Shown here: positions 1 to 10,969 of the stretch, piece after piece
How positions within the stretch are numbered: position 1 is the first letter of the stretch
How the letters are laid out: every line of letters begins with the position of its first letter
Source: Phyllostachys edulis
Taxonomy: Eukaryota > Streptophyta > Magnoliopsida > Poales > Poaceae
Assembly (NCBI GenBank): GCA_036346405.1
Contig: CM070551.1
Location: forward strand, 58,050,488 to 58,114,487
Length of the DNA: 64,000 bases
Reading direction: 5' to 3'
Translations under genes and position numbers: made by a program
Notes under the pieces: model-generated
What the model saw: the letters and a program-made list of their open reading frames with translations, nothing else
What the model was told of the DNA's origin: nothing
Databases searched by the model: none

Positions 1-216
1 ATGAGAGTTGACCTTACTGACTATACTCCACAAGTACAAGACTATGGCACAATTTCATCCGTGGAAAGTTGCATTCTTCGGCTGCTTAAACTTGGTCTAT
101 TATGCTCCGAGGAATCACCAAAAGATAGACCAAGGATGGAGACTGTCTACAGCGAAGTGATTACAATAAAAGATGCAGTTTTGTCTGTAACATGCTACTC
201 AGAGGAACTACATTAA
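1..216 (+). CDS. LRR receptor-like kinase, C-terminal end (gene enters from the left edge)
   Basis: The frame open from base 1 ends with TAA at 214-216 and encodes the last 71 residues of a Ser/Thr receptor kinase. The stretch SCILRLLKLGLLCSEESP followed by KDRPRM is the signature of kinase subdomain XI; the Arg at about residue 43 is the conserved subdomain XI arginine. After it comes the usual short tail (EVITIKDAV) of plant LRR-XII kinases such as the Xa21/EFR type. In that family this domain is cytoplasmic and signals from a membrane LRR receptor. The ATG at base 1 is probably an internal Met and not the start, because the catalytic domain must lie to the left. There is no break in the visible part. 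Whether the whole gene is intact cannot be seen, and it sits directly beside a large transposon nest. Confidence 0.75.
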   Translation: MRVDLTDYTPQVQDYGTISSVESCILRLLKLGLLCSEESPKDRPRMETVYSEVITIKDAVLSVTCYSEELH

Positions 217-281
217 GTGCTTGGCAGTAGGATGTCTACCATTGTCACAGAATTCCTTATGCACAGTGATCTAATTATAAT

Positions 282-525
282 TGTTGTAATATCGGTCCGT
301 TCCCAATCGTGTGGACAATTTACCTATACCGGTCCACGATGGGCAGCAGGCTCATCCTGCCATTAGCTTAGTTTTGAGGGCATACCTCCTCCACCTATAT
401 AAGAGAGGCAGGGTCTCTCGTTATGTACACATCCAATGGATATGAATAAAAAGAGAAAAGGCTATCGGGACTATATCTCGTGTTTACTTTAATTCCTGTT
501 CTTGAGTGCTTGATTGTTGGCAACA
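282..525 (+). mobile_element. possible short solo LTR
   Basis: The stretch begins TGTTG and ends CAACA, a 5-bp inverted pair typical of LTR ends. It contains a TATA-like box (CCTATATAAGAG, about 394-405) and an AATAAAA-like signal about 40 bases downstream. No target-site duplication matches at these exact borders, so the boundaries are uncertain. It could equally be the 3' UTR and downstream flank of the kinase gene. Confidence 0.3.
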
Positions 526-918
526 CAACCACTATTTTACATGTTTGCAGCACAACAACGCTATCGTATACTCTTCCTTCTTCTTCTTCTCTGGTCGTGG
601 CATCCACAACTTCTGTCCGCCGGTGTCGCTATGCCATCCGTCAATATCCACCTCACCTGTGTTACCCTGATTTTCAAAATCGGGATGTAAATATTTAATT
701 TGGCGATTTGTTAATTTGTTTACCGTACTTTAAAAATTTGCAGCATTTAATTAAAAGGTTGCATCGAAAATTAAATCAAATTGTTGGAAAATGTTCCCTA
801 AAATTAAATTAAATTGTTTTCCTGTTTTCGCATGCATCAAAAACATGTCATACATTCGTGTCGTCACTCTCTTCTCCAGTTCAACCGGCTGTAGACAAAA
901 CTCCTGCGTGTCTATTCT
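526..918. other. no recognisable gene, AT-rich spacer
   Basis: I see no coding signal or repeat structure I can name. The middle (about 690-830) is rich in AAATTAAAT-type runs. It lies between the kinase 3' flank and the copia LTR. Confidence 0.5.
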
Positions 919-1150
919 GTTGAAGATAGAATCCATGCACGTTGCATGGATCTAACAGGGCGCTATTCTCTCCACCAGAGTTTCTCTGTATAGATTTTAT
1001 CTCTTTCCTAGAGTAGCTCCTGCTGTTTATAATCCCTGATTTTGTGGACTAATTGTTGTACCTACCCTGTACACTATTTATATCAATGGAAAGCAATGCC
1101 CCCAAATGTGTGGCATATTCCGTTCTCTCTCGATATTCCACTCTTTCACA
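919..1150 (+). repeat. copia 5' LTR
   Basis: The sequence begins TGTTGAAGATAG and ends TTTCACA directly before the primer binding site. A TATA-like stretch (ACTATTTATATC) lies at about 1074-1085. The right border is fixed by the primer site. The left border is my choice of the nearest TGTTG, because no second LTR copy exists in the window for comparison. Confidence 0.6.
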
Positions 1151-1162
1151 TGGTATCAGAGC
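1151..1162 (+). promoter_or_regulatory. primer binding site (tRNA-iMet)
   Basis: TGGTATCAGAGC matches the complement of the 3' end of plant initiator Met-tRNA, the standard minus-strand primer of copia elements. It abuts the LTR end. Confidence 0.9.
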
Positions 1163-1276
1163 GATCTTCAATCTCCTCTTCTCCTGCCCACCATTAGCAC
1201 CACCTCCTCAACCGGTGTTGCTACCACACCTAGCATCGTCTCCTCCTCCACCAGCCTACCGGGTGTAAGAGCCTAT

Positions 1277-1755
1277 ATCCCATCATCCCAAACCTCAAAG
1301 CTTCCAATTTCACCAAATGGAAGACCTACGCCTCCGCCATGCTTGGGAAGAATGGCATCCTTTCCCAAGTCGACGGCACTCCCGCACCGGAGAACAACCC
1401 AAATTGGGTGATGCAGGACTTCTCCATCCTATCCTGGCCCTACATTGCTATTTCAGATGAAATCCTTGACTTGGTCATGGAGCCAGACCAATCTGCTCAC
1501 GACTTCTGGACTCGTGCGACGGGTTTGTTTCAAGACAATAAGAAGACCAGGGCCATCTACATTGAAGCTGAATTCGGCTCCATCCTCCAGGGATCCCTGA
1601 CCAATACTGAGTATTGTCAAAAGCTAAAGAATCTCACCAATCAGCTCTGTGACGTCGGGTGACTAGTGTCCAACGAGATACTAGTGCCGAACACCCTTTG
1701 CGGCCTCAACGAACGTCTCTCGCACATGGCCACATCGGTAACATGCTCAAATCTG
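1277..1755 (+). pseudogene. Ty1-copia gag polyprotein fragment
   Basis: The frame containing NFTKWKTYASAMLGKNG, then DFSILSWPYIAISDEI, DFWTRATGLFQ and TRAIYIEAEFGSILQGS is the N-terminal gag domain of plant copia elements (UBN2/gag-polypeptide family), which forms the virus-like particle. The start region (about 1170-1276) is in a different frame, and a TGA at 1660-1662 interrupts the end; similarity carries on after the stop (NTLCGLNERLSHM). No zinc knuckle or pol remains. The gene is dead. Confidence 0.8.
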
Positions 1756-1844
1756 ACTTGATGCGATGAAGTTCCTCTAGCTCTTGGAAAACTTCTAGTG
1801 TTGAACATTTGTGCAGCTATTCTTGTCTTACAGTTCTCTATTTC

Positions 1845-2578
1845 CTAATGCTTGCCTTCTCGACGAATTGCCTTGTTGACTAGTTTTTGGAAATTAGCGT
1901 AGTCCTGGGCAATCATCTGTATGGACAAATCATCGTTGAGCCTTTCAAGGAATCTCTCTTGCTTGGCTTCATCTGTTACAATATCTTCCGGTGCGTAGCG
2001 TGCCAGTTGATTGAACTTGTCCAGATATTCATTCACTGTGCAGCTTCCTTGGTGGAACTTACAAAATTCTTTTTTCTTCTAGGTGATCATGCTTGACGGA
2101 ATATGAGATCGACAAAAATCTTGCACAAACCCATTCCAAGTGATTGTTTGACAATTAGCATGTAAGGTGCTGAGTTGCCCCACCATTCATAAGCAGGTCC
2201 ATGCAATTGATGAGAAGCAAACAAAACTCTCTCGTGATCACTGCACTATGAGATGTCCAATTTCCTTCCAATAGCATGGAGCCAATCATCTACATCCATA
2301 GGTTCTGTGCTGCTAGAGAAGGTAGGAGAGCGTGTTCTCAAGAACTCTGACATTCTGGACTGCAGAGGATGAAGAGGATGAGCTTGGAAAGCTCTAGTTT
2401 GCTAAGCTTGATTGTTGTTGATAGACTGAGCAAGCAATTCGATCAGATTGTTCTGATTGGCCATCATCTTTTGCCATTCTAACCCATTTGTTGCTGATGG
2501 TGGTGGAATTGGGGCATTGTCATTCCCATGGGCATTGCTGGGGTTGGTTCCACTTCCAGAGCGATGAGTATTCACCAT
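1845..2578 (-). pseudogene. Ty3-gypsy gag
   Basis: A start ATG at 2578-2576 opens MVNTHRSGSGTNPSNAHG, followed by the WQKMMANQNNLIELLAQSI block, then EFLRTRSPTF, DDWLHAIGRKLDI and HQLHGPAYEWWG, and finally YLDKFNQLARYAPEDI. This is the order of a plant gypsy capsid (Retrotrans_gag family). Premature stops occur after the poly-N segment and after the GRKLDI block, and several frame changes are needed. No protease or RT follows. It is clearly a pseudogene. Confidence 0.85.
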
Positions 2579-3098
2579 CTGTCAGTTACTCTAGAAGGAT
2601 AGGGAAGGTGACTAAGGCTAGGGGAGACAAAAAGGATAACTAAGAGGGATAGGGCAAAATAACACACCAAACATAACAGCCAAATCAAAAGTTTTTTCAA
2701 AAACTTTAATATCTTTGTACAACATTCTACTCGATTGATACTCTTAAGCTAGAGAAGCAATTCAATGCACAGAATGAGTCTTGGCAAACTTAGACTATAT
2801 AGCTTGGCTGACATCGCATCTTCTTGCATGACGATGCTCACTTGATGGCTCCATGTCTTGTGGTCTTGAACGTAATGGTAAGAATCATGGTGACCATCTA
2901 TAGAAATTTTCATAGGAAAGAGTATACATTTAACATTGTAAAATGGTAAGGGGAGATTTAGGAAAGAAAGAATTTACTATAAAGATAGATAGATGACCAA
3001 AGATGACATCACAATTTATTTTTCTTCTCATATAAAATAAGTTTTAAAGTTTTTCAACTAACGACCATTCTAACTAGGTCACAACCTATAGTCGATAT

Positions 3099-3111
3099 GG
3101 CTCTGATACCA
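3099..3111 (-). promoter_or_regulatory. primer binding site (tRNA-iMet), minus strand
   Basis: The reverse complement reads TGGTATCAGAGCC, a perfect match to the initiator Met-tRNA 3' end. It directly follows the LTR end ATAAACA on the minus strand and fixes both orientation and LTR border. Confidence 0.9.
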
Positions 3112-3604
3112 TGTTTATCGGACCCAGGGGTAACACCCCAAAATCTCTGTGTATTCTACACAAGTCCCTGGAACAATAACTAGTGTAGACAATAAACAAA
3201 TATGGTAACCTCCATAATTCGTACAACTTTATTAATAAATATCAGAGTTTCACAAGAATGACTTCCAAGCCAACAATAAAGAACACATCGGAAGATGAAG
3301 AAGTAGTAGAGCCTAGCAAATCGCCACACGGGCAATTGACTAGGTAGCAACCTAGTCATCGAGATCTACACCGTAGCAAAGTCCTTCTCTTCGAACAACA
3401 TTTTATTAAGTAAGGGTGAGTATAAAAATGTACTCCACAAGTTACATCCATAACTGAGTTAATGCATGCATAGATATTATCAAAGGAATACTTATAGGGT
3501 TATTTGTACAAGAGCAATATTTGGCATTTTTAGATACATTTACTAAGTTCCAAAGCAGTTATACCATATCAAAAATTCTTTGATTTTAAACTATCAAGTT
3601 AGTG
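3112..3604 (-). repeat. partial gypsy LTR (3' part)
   Basis: About 490 bp of LTR precedes the primer site on the minus strand. It is similar to the last 450 bp of solo LTRs A and B but diverged. The 5' part of this LTR is absent: the LINE begins at about 3605, and no continuation was recognised beyond the LINE's far end at about 27180. Confidence 0.65.
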
Positions 3605-3608
3605 CAAG

Positions 3609-5118
3609 ATGCACTTCTGCTTTGAATGGATGACGGGGTTGAAAATTAATTACCACAAAAGGGATGTTTTTGTTGTTGGGGTGGACAGAGTAGAGGCCCA
3701 GAGAGTTGCAAATTTACTTGATTGCAAACTTGGTCAGTTCCCATTGATTTATTTGGGGACAGCCATTGGGGATAGAGATATTAAGAAGAAGGCAGCAGCG
3801 AAAATCATTGGCAAGCTAGAAACACAGATTGGGTACATGGAAAAGTAATCTTTTGTCTTCAGGAGGCAGATTAATTTTGGCTAATAGCTGTCTTAGTAGC
3901 ATTCCTATCTACACCATGGGCTTTTACAGGTTGAATGAGGAAGCGCACAAAAAAGTGGATACGATCATATCCAGATTTTTCTGGAGAGGGATAGGTAATA
4001 AGTTCAAATACCATAAGGTTAAGTGGAGTGCAGTTTGTAGACCTAAGAACTTTGGAGGCTTGGGGGTGATTAACACCAGAATTTTAAATGACTGTCTGCT
4101 TAGCAAATGGATCTGGAAAATTGGACAAGCTAATGGGGAACTTTGGTTTAGAATTATGAAAGCTAAGTACTTTCCTAACGGGGATTTTAGGAGATCCAAT
4201 TGACTCAAAGGTTCTCAATTCTGGAGGAGTTTACACAAATTGAAGCAGGTTTCTCTTGGGGGGTGAATCATATCTTATGGAATGGACTATCCATCTCTTT
4301 TTGGAAAGATATTTGGACAGGCCACTATCCCTTGAAAATCAGGTTTGCCAGGCTTTTCCAGATTTGTGGGACCCTTATATTTGTGTGGCAAATTGCTGGG
4401 CTAATGGGATGTGGGATATCTTAGAAATTTCGAGACAGAAAAGAGTGTCTAGTGGGAGGATTTGAAGCAAGTTTTAGCTAATGTTTCTCCAAATAATGAA
4501 AGAGATAGAATGAGGTGGTGCCTAGAAAAATCTGGGCAGTTTTTGGTCAAGTCCTTATACAGGCATCTGGTTTATGGGGGTATAACTAGTAGAAAGATGC
4601 AGAAACTTTGGGTTAGTAAAATTCCTCTCAAAGTGAAAATTTTATTATGGCAGGCTTACCAGAGTAGAATTCAAACAGCAGATCAACTAAGATTGAGAGG
4701 GTGGCAAGGGGATGTTAATTGTGTCTTGTGTGGGATTGTCGAGGATGTTAATCATGTGTTCTTCCGTTGTGTTTTAGCAAAATTTGCTTGGTTCTCAGAT
4801 TGAAGAGATTCTTTGTTGGAAGAGAATTCGGACTCACTTGATGATCTGCATTTGAGGTGGCTTGACAAGAGGGTGCTAACGACTCACATTGGTTTATTCA
4901 GTTTTGCATCTTTGCCCTGGACTCTTTGGAAAGTCAGAAATAAGGGGGCAATTGAGAGGACTTTCCCTAAGCACCCGTTTGAAGTTATGTTCAAATTTTT
5001 ATCTTGTTAGAAGTGGCGGCGAATCCTCCTTACAAAAACTGATCTTTTGAAGTTGGACAAACCATTTGAGGCAGCTGAGGATTGGTTGAAGAACTTTTTC
5101 AATGGAAGGCAGTCTTAG
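3609..5118 (+). pseudogene. LINE ORF2: RT C-terminus and zinc-binding region
   Basis: The reading is FEWMTGLKINYHK (after the RT palm), then GGRLILANSCLSSIPIYTM and RFFWRG, the usual RT thumb/connection region. After it come WNGLSISFWKDIW and a zf-RVT module (WVSKIPLKVKILLWQA with the Cys pair CVLC, then His and Cys in NHVFFRC). The C-terminal tail runs to TAG at 5116-5118. The catalytic YxDD box and the endonuclease domain are missing, lost by 5' truncation. At least three frame changes are needed (near 3835, 4200 and 4440). In life such proteins nick DNA and reverse transcribe the LINE RNA; this copy cannot. Confidence 0.85.
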
Positions 5119-6882
5119 CTGAGTAGCCTTTTATCTTTTGTCTTAGTTTGGCTCCTTATATTTTTGTCGGACCCAGATTTCGCAATCCCGAATCCTCTGT
5201 GAAAATACTGTGCTATTCCTTGGATCAGTAGATAGCACTCACAGGCACATTGCTGAATCATTTCATACATGGCGTAAAACCATACCATTCATTAATTTAA
5301 CACATCAGAGTTTACATAGACCGCATCGGGTCAAGTTTTACAATAAGGGCCGAACAGGCCAAACTGATTACATCACAAAAGTAGCGGAAGCGACAATGGA
5401 AGAAAAAGGGGTAGAGCACATCTCTGCATAGGCAAGCGACTGGGGAAACCCATGTGCGTCCGATATTACCCAAAGACTTAGATAATATAGGACGCACGCA
5501 AGCACCGACGATGTCAGCTGGACTGAGGCGAGACCTAGACTGAAAGAACTAAACTACTCCTCTTCTCCTGGGCCTCCAACTTCTGGATCCTTGTAGTATG
5601 TGTAATCTCCAAGATTTCCTGCTTTTGAGGGTTTGGGGGGAAAAAGCAAGAATGAGCACAACTTCTGTGCTCGCGAGCCAACACACAAAATGCAATAATA
5701 TACATGCAAGGCTTAACAAGGATGGCTCATGTTCTTTTATTTGCCAAAGCAACATTTTCAATTATCATACTTGCAAATTCCTATCACTTAGCATTTTAAC
5801 CAAATTGCATTTTATTAAAGAGAGTAATTGTGTAATATTTATATCAGCAGAGGCTACCTCCACCTTTATGCTTATTTTTTATTGGGGCTATCGCACATTT
5901 ATTAACACCACTGAGTTCAAAAACCCAGGAAAATCCAATCTCAGGGCTAGGTGAGCCCACCACATTTTCATCCCACCACAAAGGTTTTTGAAATAGTACT
6001 AACTCTAGTTAAGTTCCCATGTCCGCCTTTGACCGTAGGCGTGGCTGTTTAAACTATTTAGACTCTGTAGAGGTTGTACACTGTACCCACAACAGATAGT
6101 CAACTCGTAGCCCCACACGATTCCTTAGCCATGTGGTCAAGAGACCGTCACAGTAACCTTTCGAAATACCTCGCCCCTTCCGTCATCCCACCCATACGGG
6201 GTGTTCCCATTTGCAGTAGGCCCCATAAGTTGTGTGGGATGTTTACCACCACGACTAGCGTAGCTGGCAACTTCACCATTGGTGTCCCTTCCCAGCTCAT
6301 GCTTGCACGTCTTCACTCCTCCATTAGTGAGATCACTTTCAGGATCCAATAAATTTACTAAGCCAAGTTGCACTTCACAGACTTGTGGTTCTACTTGTAT
6401 TACACGGGAGGTCATGACAAGATTAAGTCCTTAGGGTTATCTGGCGGTTTATTCCATACACCATTCACAACCAACATTCTTTGGACTACATTAGCACCCA
6501 CTATCATACCATTCATCATATCACCGCTTGAGATAGTAACAACAAGTTATTAGGGTTTTGAGGAGCAAAAATACATTGACTCAACCATCTCACCATTTAC
6601 CCACAAAGGATCGCCCAAAACCACTTTCATGTTTAAAAGATGATGATTGAGACATTTAATGTCTCGGTACTTAAGCAAGACTAGCATGTTGCTTAAGTAC
6701 AACCTATAACTAGTAATTACCATATAGTTACTAGGGTGACAAGGATTCATGGATTCAATTATCAAAGGGTGGTGTAATAATTAATTAATCATCAAATGGG
6801 TATTTAAGTACCTTAAGCTCTATCATACATTTGATTAACGAATTAAAGCATGCAATTTTGGAAATTTAAATGAATATAATTT

Positions 6883-7410
6883 TGTTGTGTACGCTGGCCC
6901 TAGCTGCAACACAGGCGTGCATGAGCAGGAGGCAAAATACTAGCGGCCGGTTGGTCGGCAAGACATCCAGGAAAGCATATGTTGTGGACTCGGAGTCAGA
7001 CGGGACAGTACTGGATCCGGCGATACTTCCAGCGAGCTCGACTTGAACAATGGTTCATGATGTAACCAAGTTAGTTTCATATAACTGTCCGTATGCATTG
7101 TATAACGGCAGGACTGCATTAGTTTTCTAGATAAGCTTTGTTAGGAAGTATCTTTACCAGATTGGTAAGTTAGATTGAGTATCTCTTCCGGATACTTATT
7201 AGTCACCTTTATAATGAGGCACGGGTTGTATTACAGAACAAGCAAGAAATAATCTATTGTCTTCCAATTGCTATTTTCTATATCCTCTAAATTTCTCTGT
7301 TCCTTGCCCTCGCTATCACCTTCGCTCACGACGGCTCCTTCTCGTCAAGTCCGATGTCCACGCCCAACACCAGATCACCAGATAATCTACGTGGCGGGCC
7401 GGATACATCA
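6883..7410 (+). repeat. 5' LTR of the small element
   Basis: It starts TGTTGTGTACGCTGG and ends GGATACATCA two bases before the primer site. A TATA-like TTTATAATG lies at about 7208-7216. It is nearly identical to the 3' LTR apart from small indels, suggesting a fairly recent insertion. Confidence 0.9.
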
Positions 7411-7412
7411 TT

Positions 7413-7425
7413 TGGTATTAGAGCC
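7413..7425 (+). promoter_or_regulatory. primer binding site, one mismatch
   Basis: TGGTATTAGAGCC differs by one base (T for C) from the tRNA-iMet complement TGGTATCAGAGCC. It begins two bases after the 5' LTR. Confidence 0.85.
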
Positions 7426-7432
7426 AACCGCC

Positions 7433-7990
7433 ATGGCTTCCGATGCGAACAAGAAGATCGGTGAGCCGCCGAGGTGATGGCAAAGAATCGCCGAGTTGAG
7501 GCTCGAGTTGAGCAAGCAAATCAAAGAAAGTTTTGCATCCTTGGAATCTCGGGTCATAGCCCTAGAAGAATGTCCAAACAATCTGGACGAGCGCATCAAG
7601 AAGCTAGAGAGTTTGGGTCACGCCGGTCTCCTGGGAGGCTTCCTTCCGCAACCAACAAAGGCATCCCCTGCGACAACCGTCGACGCCACCACAGTAAAGA
7701 CAGATGTGATTGGGACGTCCACTTTAGGTTTGAAATCAGAAACGCCGGCCTTGCCATCGGCAGGGCAGACCCTACCAGTGCTTACTCAGATGGGATCTAC
7801 CCCTGTGTTGCAGATTGCTTCTGTGCCACCGTTTCCTCCGATGTTGCCACTGGGAGCAACAATACCTTTTGTGCAGCAGCAACCACCTTTAGTGCTTGCC
7901 AAGTTCTTGCACGTGAACAAGGAGCAATCGATTCGTCTAGCTGCTGTCATCCAGAATTGGGATGAACCAGCTACGCAGCTTACCGTCTAG
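7433..7990 (+). pseudogene. gag-like N-terminal fragment of the small element
   Basis: An ATG at 7433 opens MASDANKKIGEPPR and meets TGA at 7475. The coding signal continues in another frame (7496-7990) with a charged, helical stretch (LELSKQIKESFASLESRV, then LDERIKKLE), likely coiled coil, followed by a Pro/Thr-rich region. This layout resembles the N-terminus of rice gypsy gag, but no capsid core or zinc knuckle follows. I assign it to gag by position after the primer site; the sequence alone is not diagnostic. Confidence 0.55.
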
Positions 7991-8222
7991 GGGGCTCAAA
8001 AGAAGCACATCAATATTTCAGGGTTGCCGCCTTGCTTGCGGCAATTGTCATCGAGTCTATTGCACCCAAGCATGGAGGCTACCGTCTTCAAGGTCTCGTT
8101 GCGCTTTCATGCAAAGCGGCACAAGTGCCACTATCTTTCATCGACGTGGGGCTATGAAGGATTGTAGTCGTGGCCACCGCCTTGCAGCTTGAGGACAAGC
8201 TGCTTGTCCGGTAAGGGTGTAA

Positions 8223-8756
8223 TGTTGTGTACGCTGGCCCTAGCAGCAGCACAGGCGTGCATGAGCAGGAGGCAAAATACTACCGGCCAGCTGGTTGGCA
8301 AGACATCCAGGAAAGCATATGTTGTGGACTCGGAGTCAGACGGGACAGTACGGGATCCGGCGATACTTCCAGCGAGCCCGACTTGAACAACGGTTCATGA
8401 CGTAACCGAGTTAGTTTCATATAACTGTCCATATGCATTGTATAATGGCAGGACTGCATTAGTTTTCTAGATAAGCTTTGTTAGGAAGTATCTTTACTAG
8501 ATTGGTAAGTTAGATTGAGTATCTCTTCCGGATACTTATTAGTCAGCCTTTATAAGGAGGCACGGGGTTGTATTACAGGAACAAGCAAGAAATAATCTAT
8601 TGTCTTCCAATTGCTATTTTCTATATCCTCTAAATTTCTCTGTTCCTTGCCCTCGCTATCCTCGCCGCTCACGACGGCTCCTTCTCATCAAGTCCGACGT
8701 CCACGTCCAACACCGTATCACCCGTATAATCTATGTAGCCGAAGCCTGATACATCA
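8223..8756 (+). repeat. 3' LTR of the small element
   Basis: It starts TGTTGTGTACGCTGG and ends GATACATCA. TATAAGG lies at 8551-8557. It is preceded by a purine-rich GGTAAGGGTG and by the perfect hairpin GGACAAGCTGCTTGTCC (about 8193-8209). Confidence 0.9.
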
Positions 8757-9059
8757 AATTTACATAAAATATAGGCTTAAAATGATCAAAGTATTGACTC
8801 GTCTTAGTTAAAGGCAAGAGAGTCTTGATAGTCTTGTGCTTGATCAAGTTTGGAGATCTCCCGCGTCTTCGAATCCTATTCGGACGAACGTACTGGAAAA
8901 AGGCACAAACAAACAAAGAGAGCAAATAAATACAAAAGGAAAACAAATAAACTCCAAATAAAATAAGACCAGTGCCATTAGCAAGATCTTGAATTTACAA
9001 AATTTTAGAAACAAATTTCATAATTTTTGGAGTTACGACGAGGGAGCACTACTACAGGA

Positions 9060-9432
9060 ACCAACATCACAGACGGTTGGAATCGTCATCACTGCAGCGT
9101 TTCCAACCGCCTATGTTTGTTGGTCTGTGATAACGAGATATTATCGCATTTGCGGTACAAAACCGCTCGTGATACGAATATCTGACGGTTTTGTTAAAAA
9201 CCGTGCAGCGAAGTCAATATCATAGACGGTTTCAATTGAAAACCGCTGCGTGATTCGAGAATATCATGCGAGCGGTTCTAAATAAAAACCGTCAGTGATT
9301 TGTGAATATCACAGACGGCTTTTATATAGAACCGCTCGTGATATTCTCCTATCTGAGCGGTTTGAAGTAGAAACCGCTGATATTTGCCTTCATGCAGCGG
9401 TTTTAACAAAAACCGTCTGTGATAGCTCACAC
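9060..9432. repeat. CACTA-1 left subterminal motif array
   Basis: Roughly 25-35-bp palindromic pairs repeat, in which ATCACAGACGGTT or ATCACGAGCGGTT is followed by AAT-rich spacer and its complement AACCGTCTGTGAT. In En/Spm elements such arrays are bound by the element's DNA-binding protein to bring the ends together. Confidence 0.9.
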
Positions 9433-10961
9433 CCCGCCTTAATTTGTTTTCTGGCTAGCCTCAGAATTGCTAGCCATGCCCTCTCGAAAACAAGCATTCA
9501 CGTAAATGATTCAAGCATTCACAAAACAAAGATTTCACAATAATGATTCAAGCGACCATGACAACTCAAAGTGATCATTACTCAAAATAAATTACAAAAG
9601 ATCGATTTGTTCAAGTATTGTCGCTATAGTTACAACTAGATTACAATTGTTTTGCGTTGAGAGGTTTTAGTGGGGTGATGCTTTGGGTTGGCGACGGAGT
9701 GAAACTCTCCGTTGTCGTTAATGATTCTGAGTTGATAAAAGCAGAGCTTCCTCGAATGTCCTTGATCTCTTCCGCAACGAGTGAATCACATTGTAAATCC
9801 AAGACCTGCCGCTACCAATTAAGAGTAAAGTGGTAAGTCAGAATGTTTCAAAGTTCATTACCAAAATAAAATTAATAAAATTATTCTTTTAATGGATTTT
9901 CCAAATTTGAAAGAGTTTGATTGCTTTATTTGAATTTCTGAAGTTTTAAAAGTCAAAAATGAAATTTATTAAAGTTTTTGAAGTTTAATTTGAGTTAAAG
10001 TTGAAAAGTAAAAATTTAATAATTTTCGGAATTTTTAAAAGCTTTTCCTAATTATTTTAAAGCCAAATAAATTATGCGCAAAAATAAAAGCCAACTTTAT
10101 ATTAGAATTATTTTATTAAGTTCAAAATAATTCTAGGATTTTTTATGAATTTTTCTAGAATTTTTGGACTCTATTTGCTATGTTCTAAAAAAATATTTGA
10201 TTTAATGCTTTTTCTTTATTTCGAAAATAAAACAAAATAAAAATAAAAAAAATCTGTTCGGACATTGACCTTTCTGGCCGAACCATATCTCATGAACAGT
10301 ACCTGTCCGAACAGTGTTCTATGAACAGTAATTTGGATTAAAAAAATAATACAAAAATATATAATTTTTTTTTTTTTCGCGCAGGACAGACTTCCCATTG
10401 GGTCACCCCGACCAATTTTGCTCCCAGCAGAGCACGCTCAACACCAAGGACACAAGAGCATGAGCTGCCAACTAACCTTTTGATTTCATATTAATGTAAG
10501 CTCCTTTATTTCCTCTAGTGCTCTTTTTTTCTCTCTCCTTCTTCCCCACGGTTCTTTTTCTGTTGTCTTCACGGGTGCAACAAAAATGGCCGAAGCCCTT
10601 ATAAATGGCAGCGCCGCCCTTGGTAGCCTAGCTCGGCCGCCGCCAACGCCTGCGCCGCCCATCCCCGGCCACCGCCGCCCCTTCTCTCCCCTCTCTTCCC
10701 TTGCAGCCATTAAAACCGAGCCATGGAGCTCGAAGCTCCATCAATGGCAGCCGGCCATTCGTTCTCCTCTTTCTCCCCACTCAATGCATTAAAACTCATT
10801 CCGTCTGAAACGAAACATCCGTATTAACGTCACGCACGTCGCAGCACCTTCCATTGCACGTTTCCCCCATCACACGCAGTTAATTTAATCGTTTCATTTC
10901 GCAACCAAATCTGTCGCCCGTAGCTCTTCGTCTCCCCGACGTTTCGGCTCCCCTCCGCCCC

Positions 10962-10969
10962 TATAAAAA
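10962..10969 (+). promoter_or_regulatory. TATA box of LTR-A
   Basis: TATAAAAA is followed about 20 bases on by AGGTGCCTCTCC. The same arrangement is present in LTR-B (TATAAAAG at 23328), supporting it as the LTR promoter. Confidence 0.7.

Larger units (their letters stand above)
919..1764 (+). mobile_element. truncated Ty1-copia element (5' LTR, PBS, part of gag)
   Basis: A short LTR (919-1150) is followed immediately by a perfect initiator-Met-tRNA primer site and then by a copia-type gag fragment. The element stops at about 1764, where reverse-oriented gypsy sequence begins. No protease, integrase, reverse transcriptase or 3' LTR remains. Confidence 0.75.
1765..3604 (-). mobile_element. 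decayed Ty3-gypsy element, minus strand (LTR end, PBS, leader, gag)
   Basis: Read on the minus strand, this gives in order the 3' part of an LTR (3604 to 3112), a perfect tRNA-Met primer site (3111-3099), a leader of about 520 bp (3098-2579) and gag (2578 down to about 1765). The LTR end resembles the ends of solo LTRs A and B (shared blocks such as GAGAAGGACTTTGCTAC and GATCTCGATGACTAGG), so all three appear to be one family. It is cut on the left by the junction with the copia fragment and on the right by the LINE. Confidence 0.75.
6883..8756 (+). mobile_element. small non-autonomous LTR retrotransposon
   Basis: Two LTRs (6883-7410 and 8223-8756) flank about 0.8 kb of internal DNA. The element is bordered by AATTT at 6878-6882 and AATTT at 8757-8761, a perfect 5-bp duplication inside LTR-C. 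The internal part holds a primer site, the start of a gag-like frame and a short tail, LEDKLLVR, that resembles the last residues of a gypsy polyprotein. It looks like an internal-deletion derivative whose movement would need enzymes from elsewhere. Confidence 0.9.

Noticed and set aside
1151..1162. Fragment of a tRNA-Met gene
   Set aside because: Only the 12-base 3' complement is present, at the right place after an LTR: a primer binding site. No tRNA cloverleaf is found there or elsewhere in the window.
3605..3640. Target-site duplication for the LINE
   Set aside because: Compared flanks at about 3590-3605 and 27181-27195; only short TTAGT similarity, not convincing.
9060..9432. Regular short palindromic repeats resembling a CRISPR array
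   Set aside because: Arms are inverted partners at the ends of a CACTA transposon with variable spacing, in a plant genome, with no cas genes. They are subterminal transposase-binding arrays.
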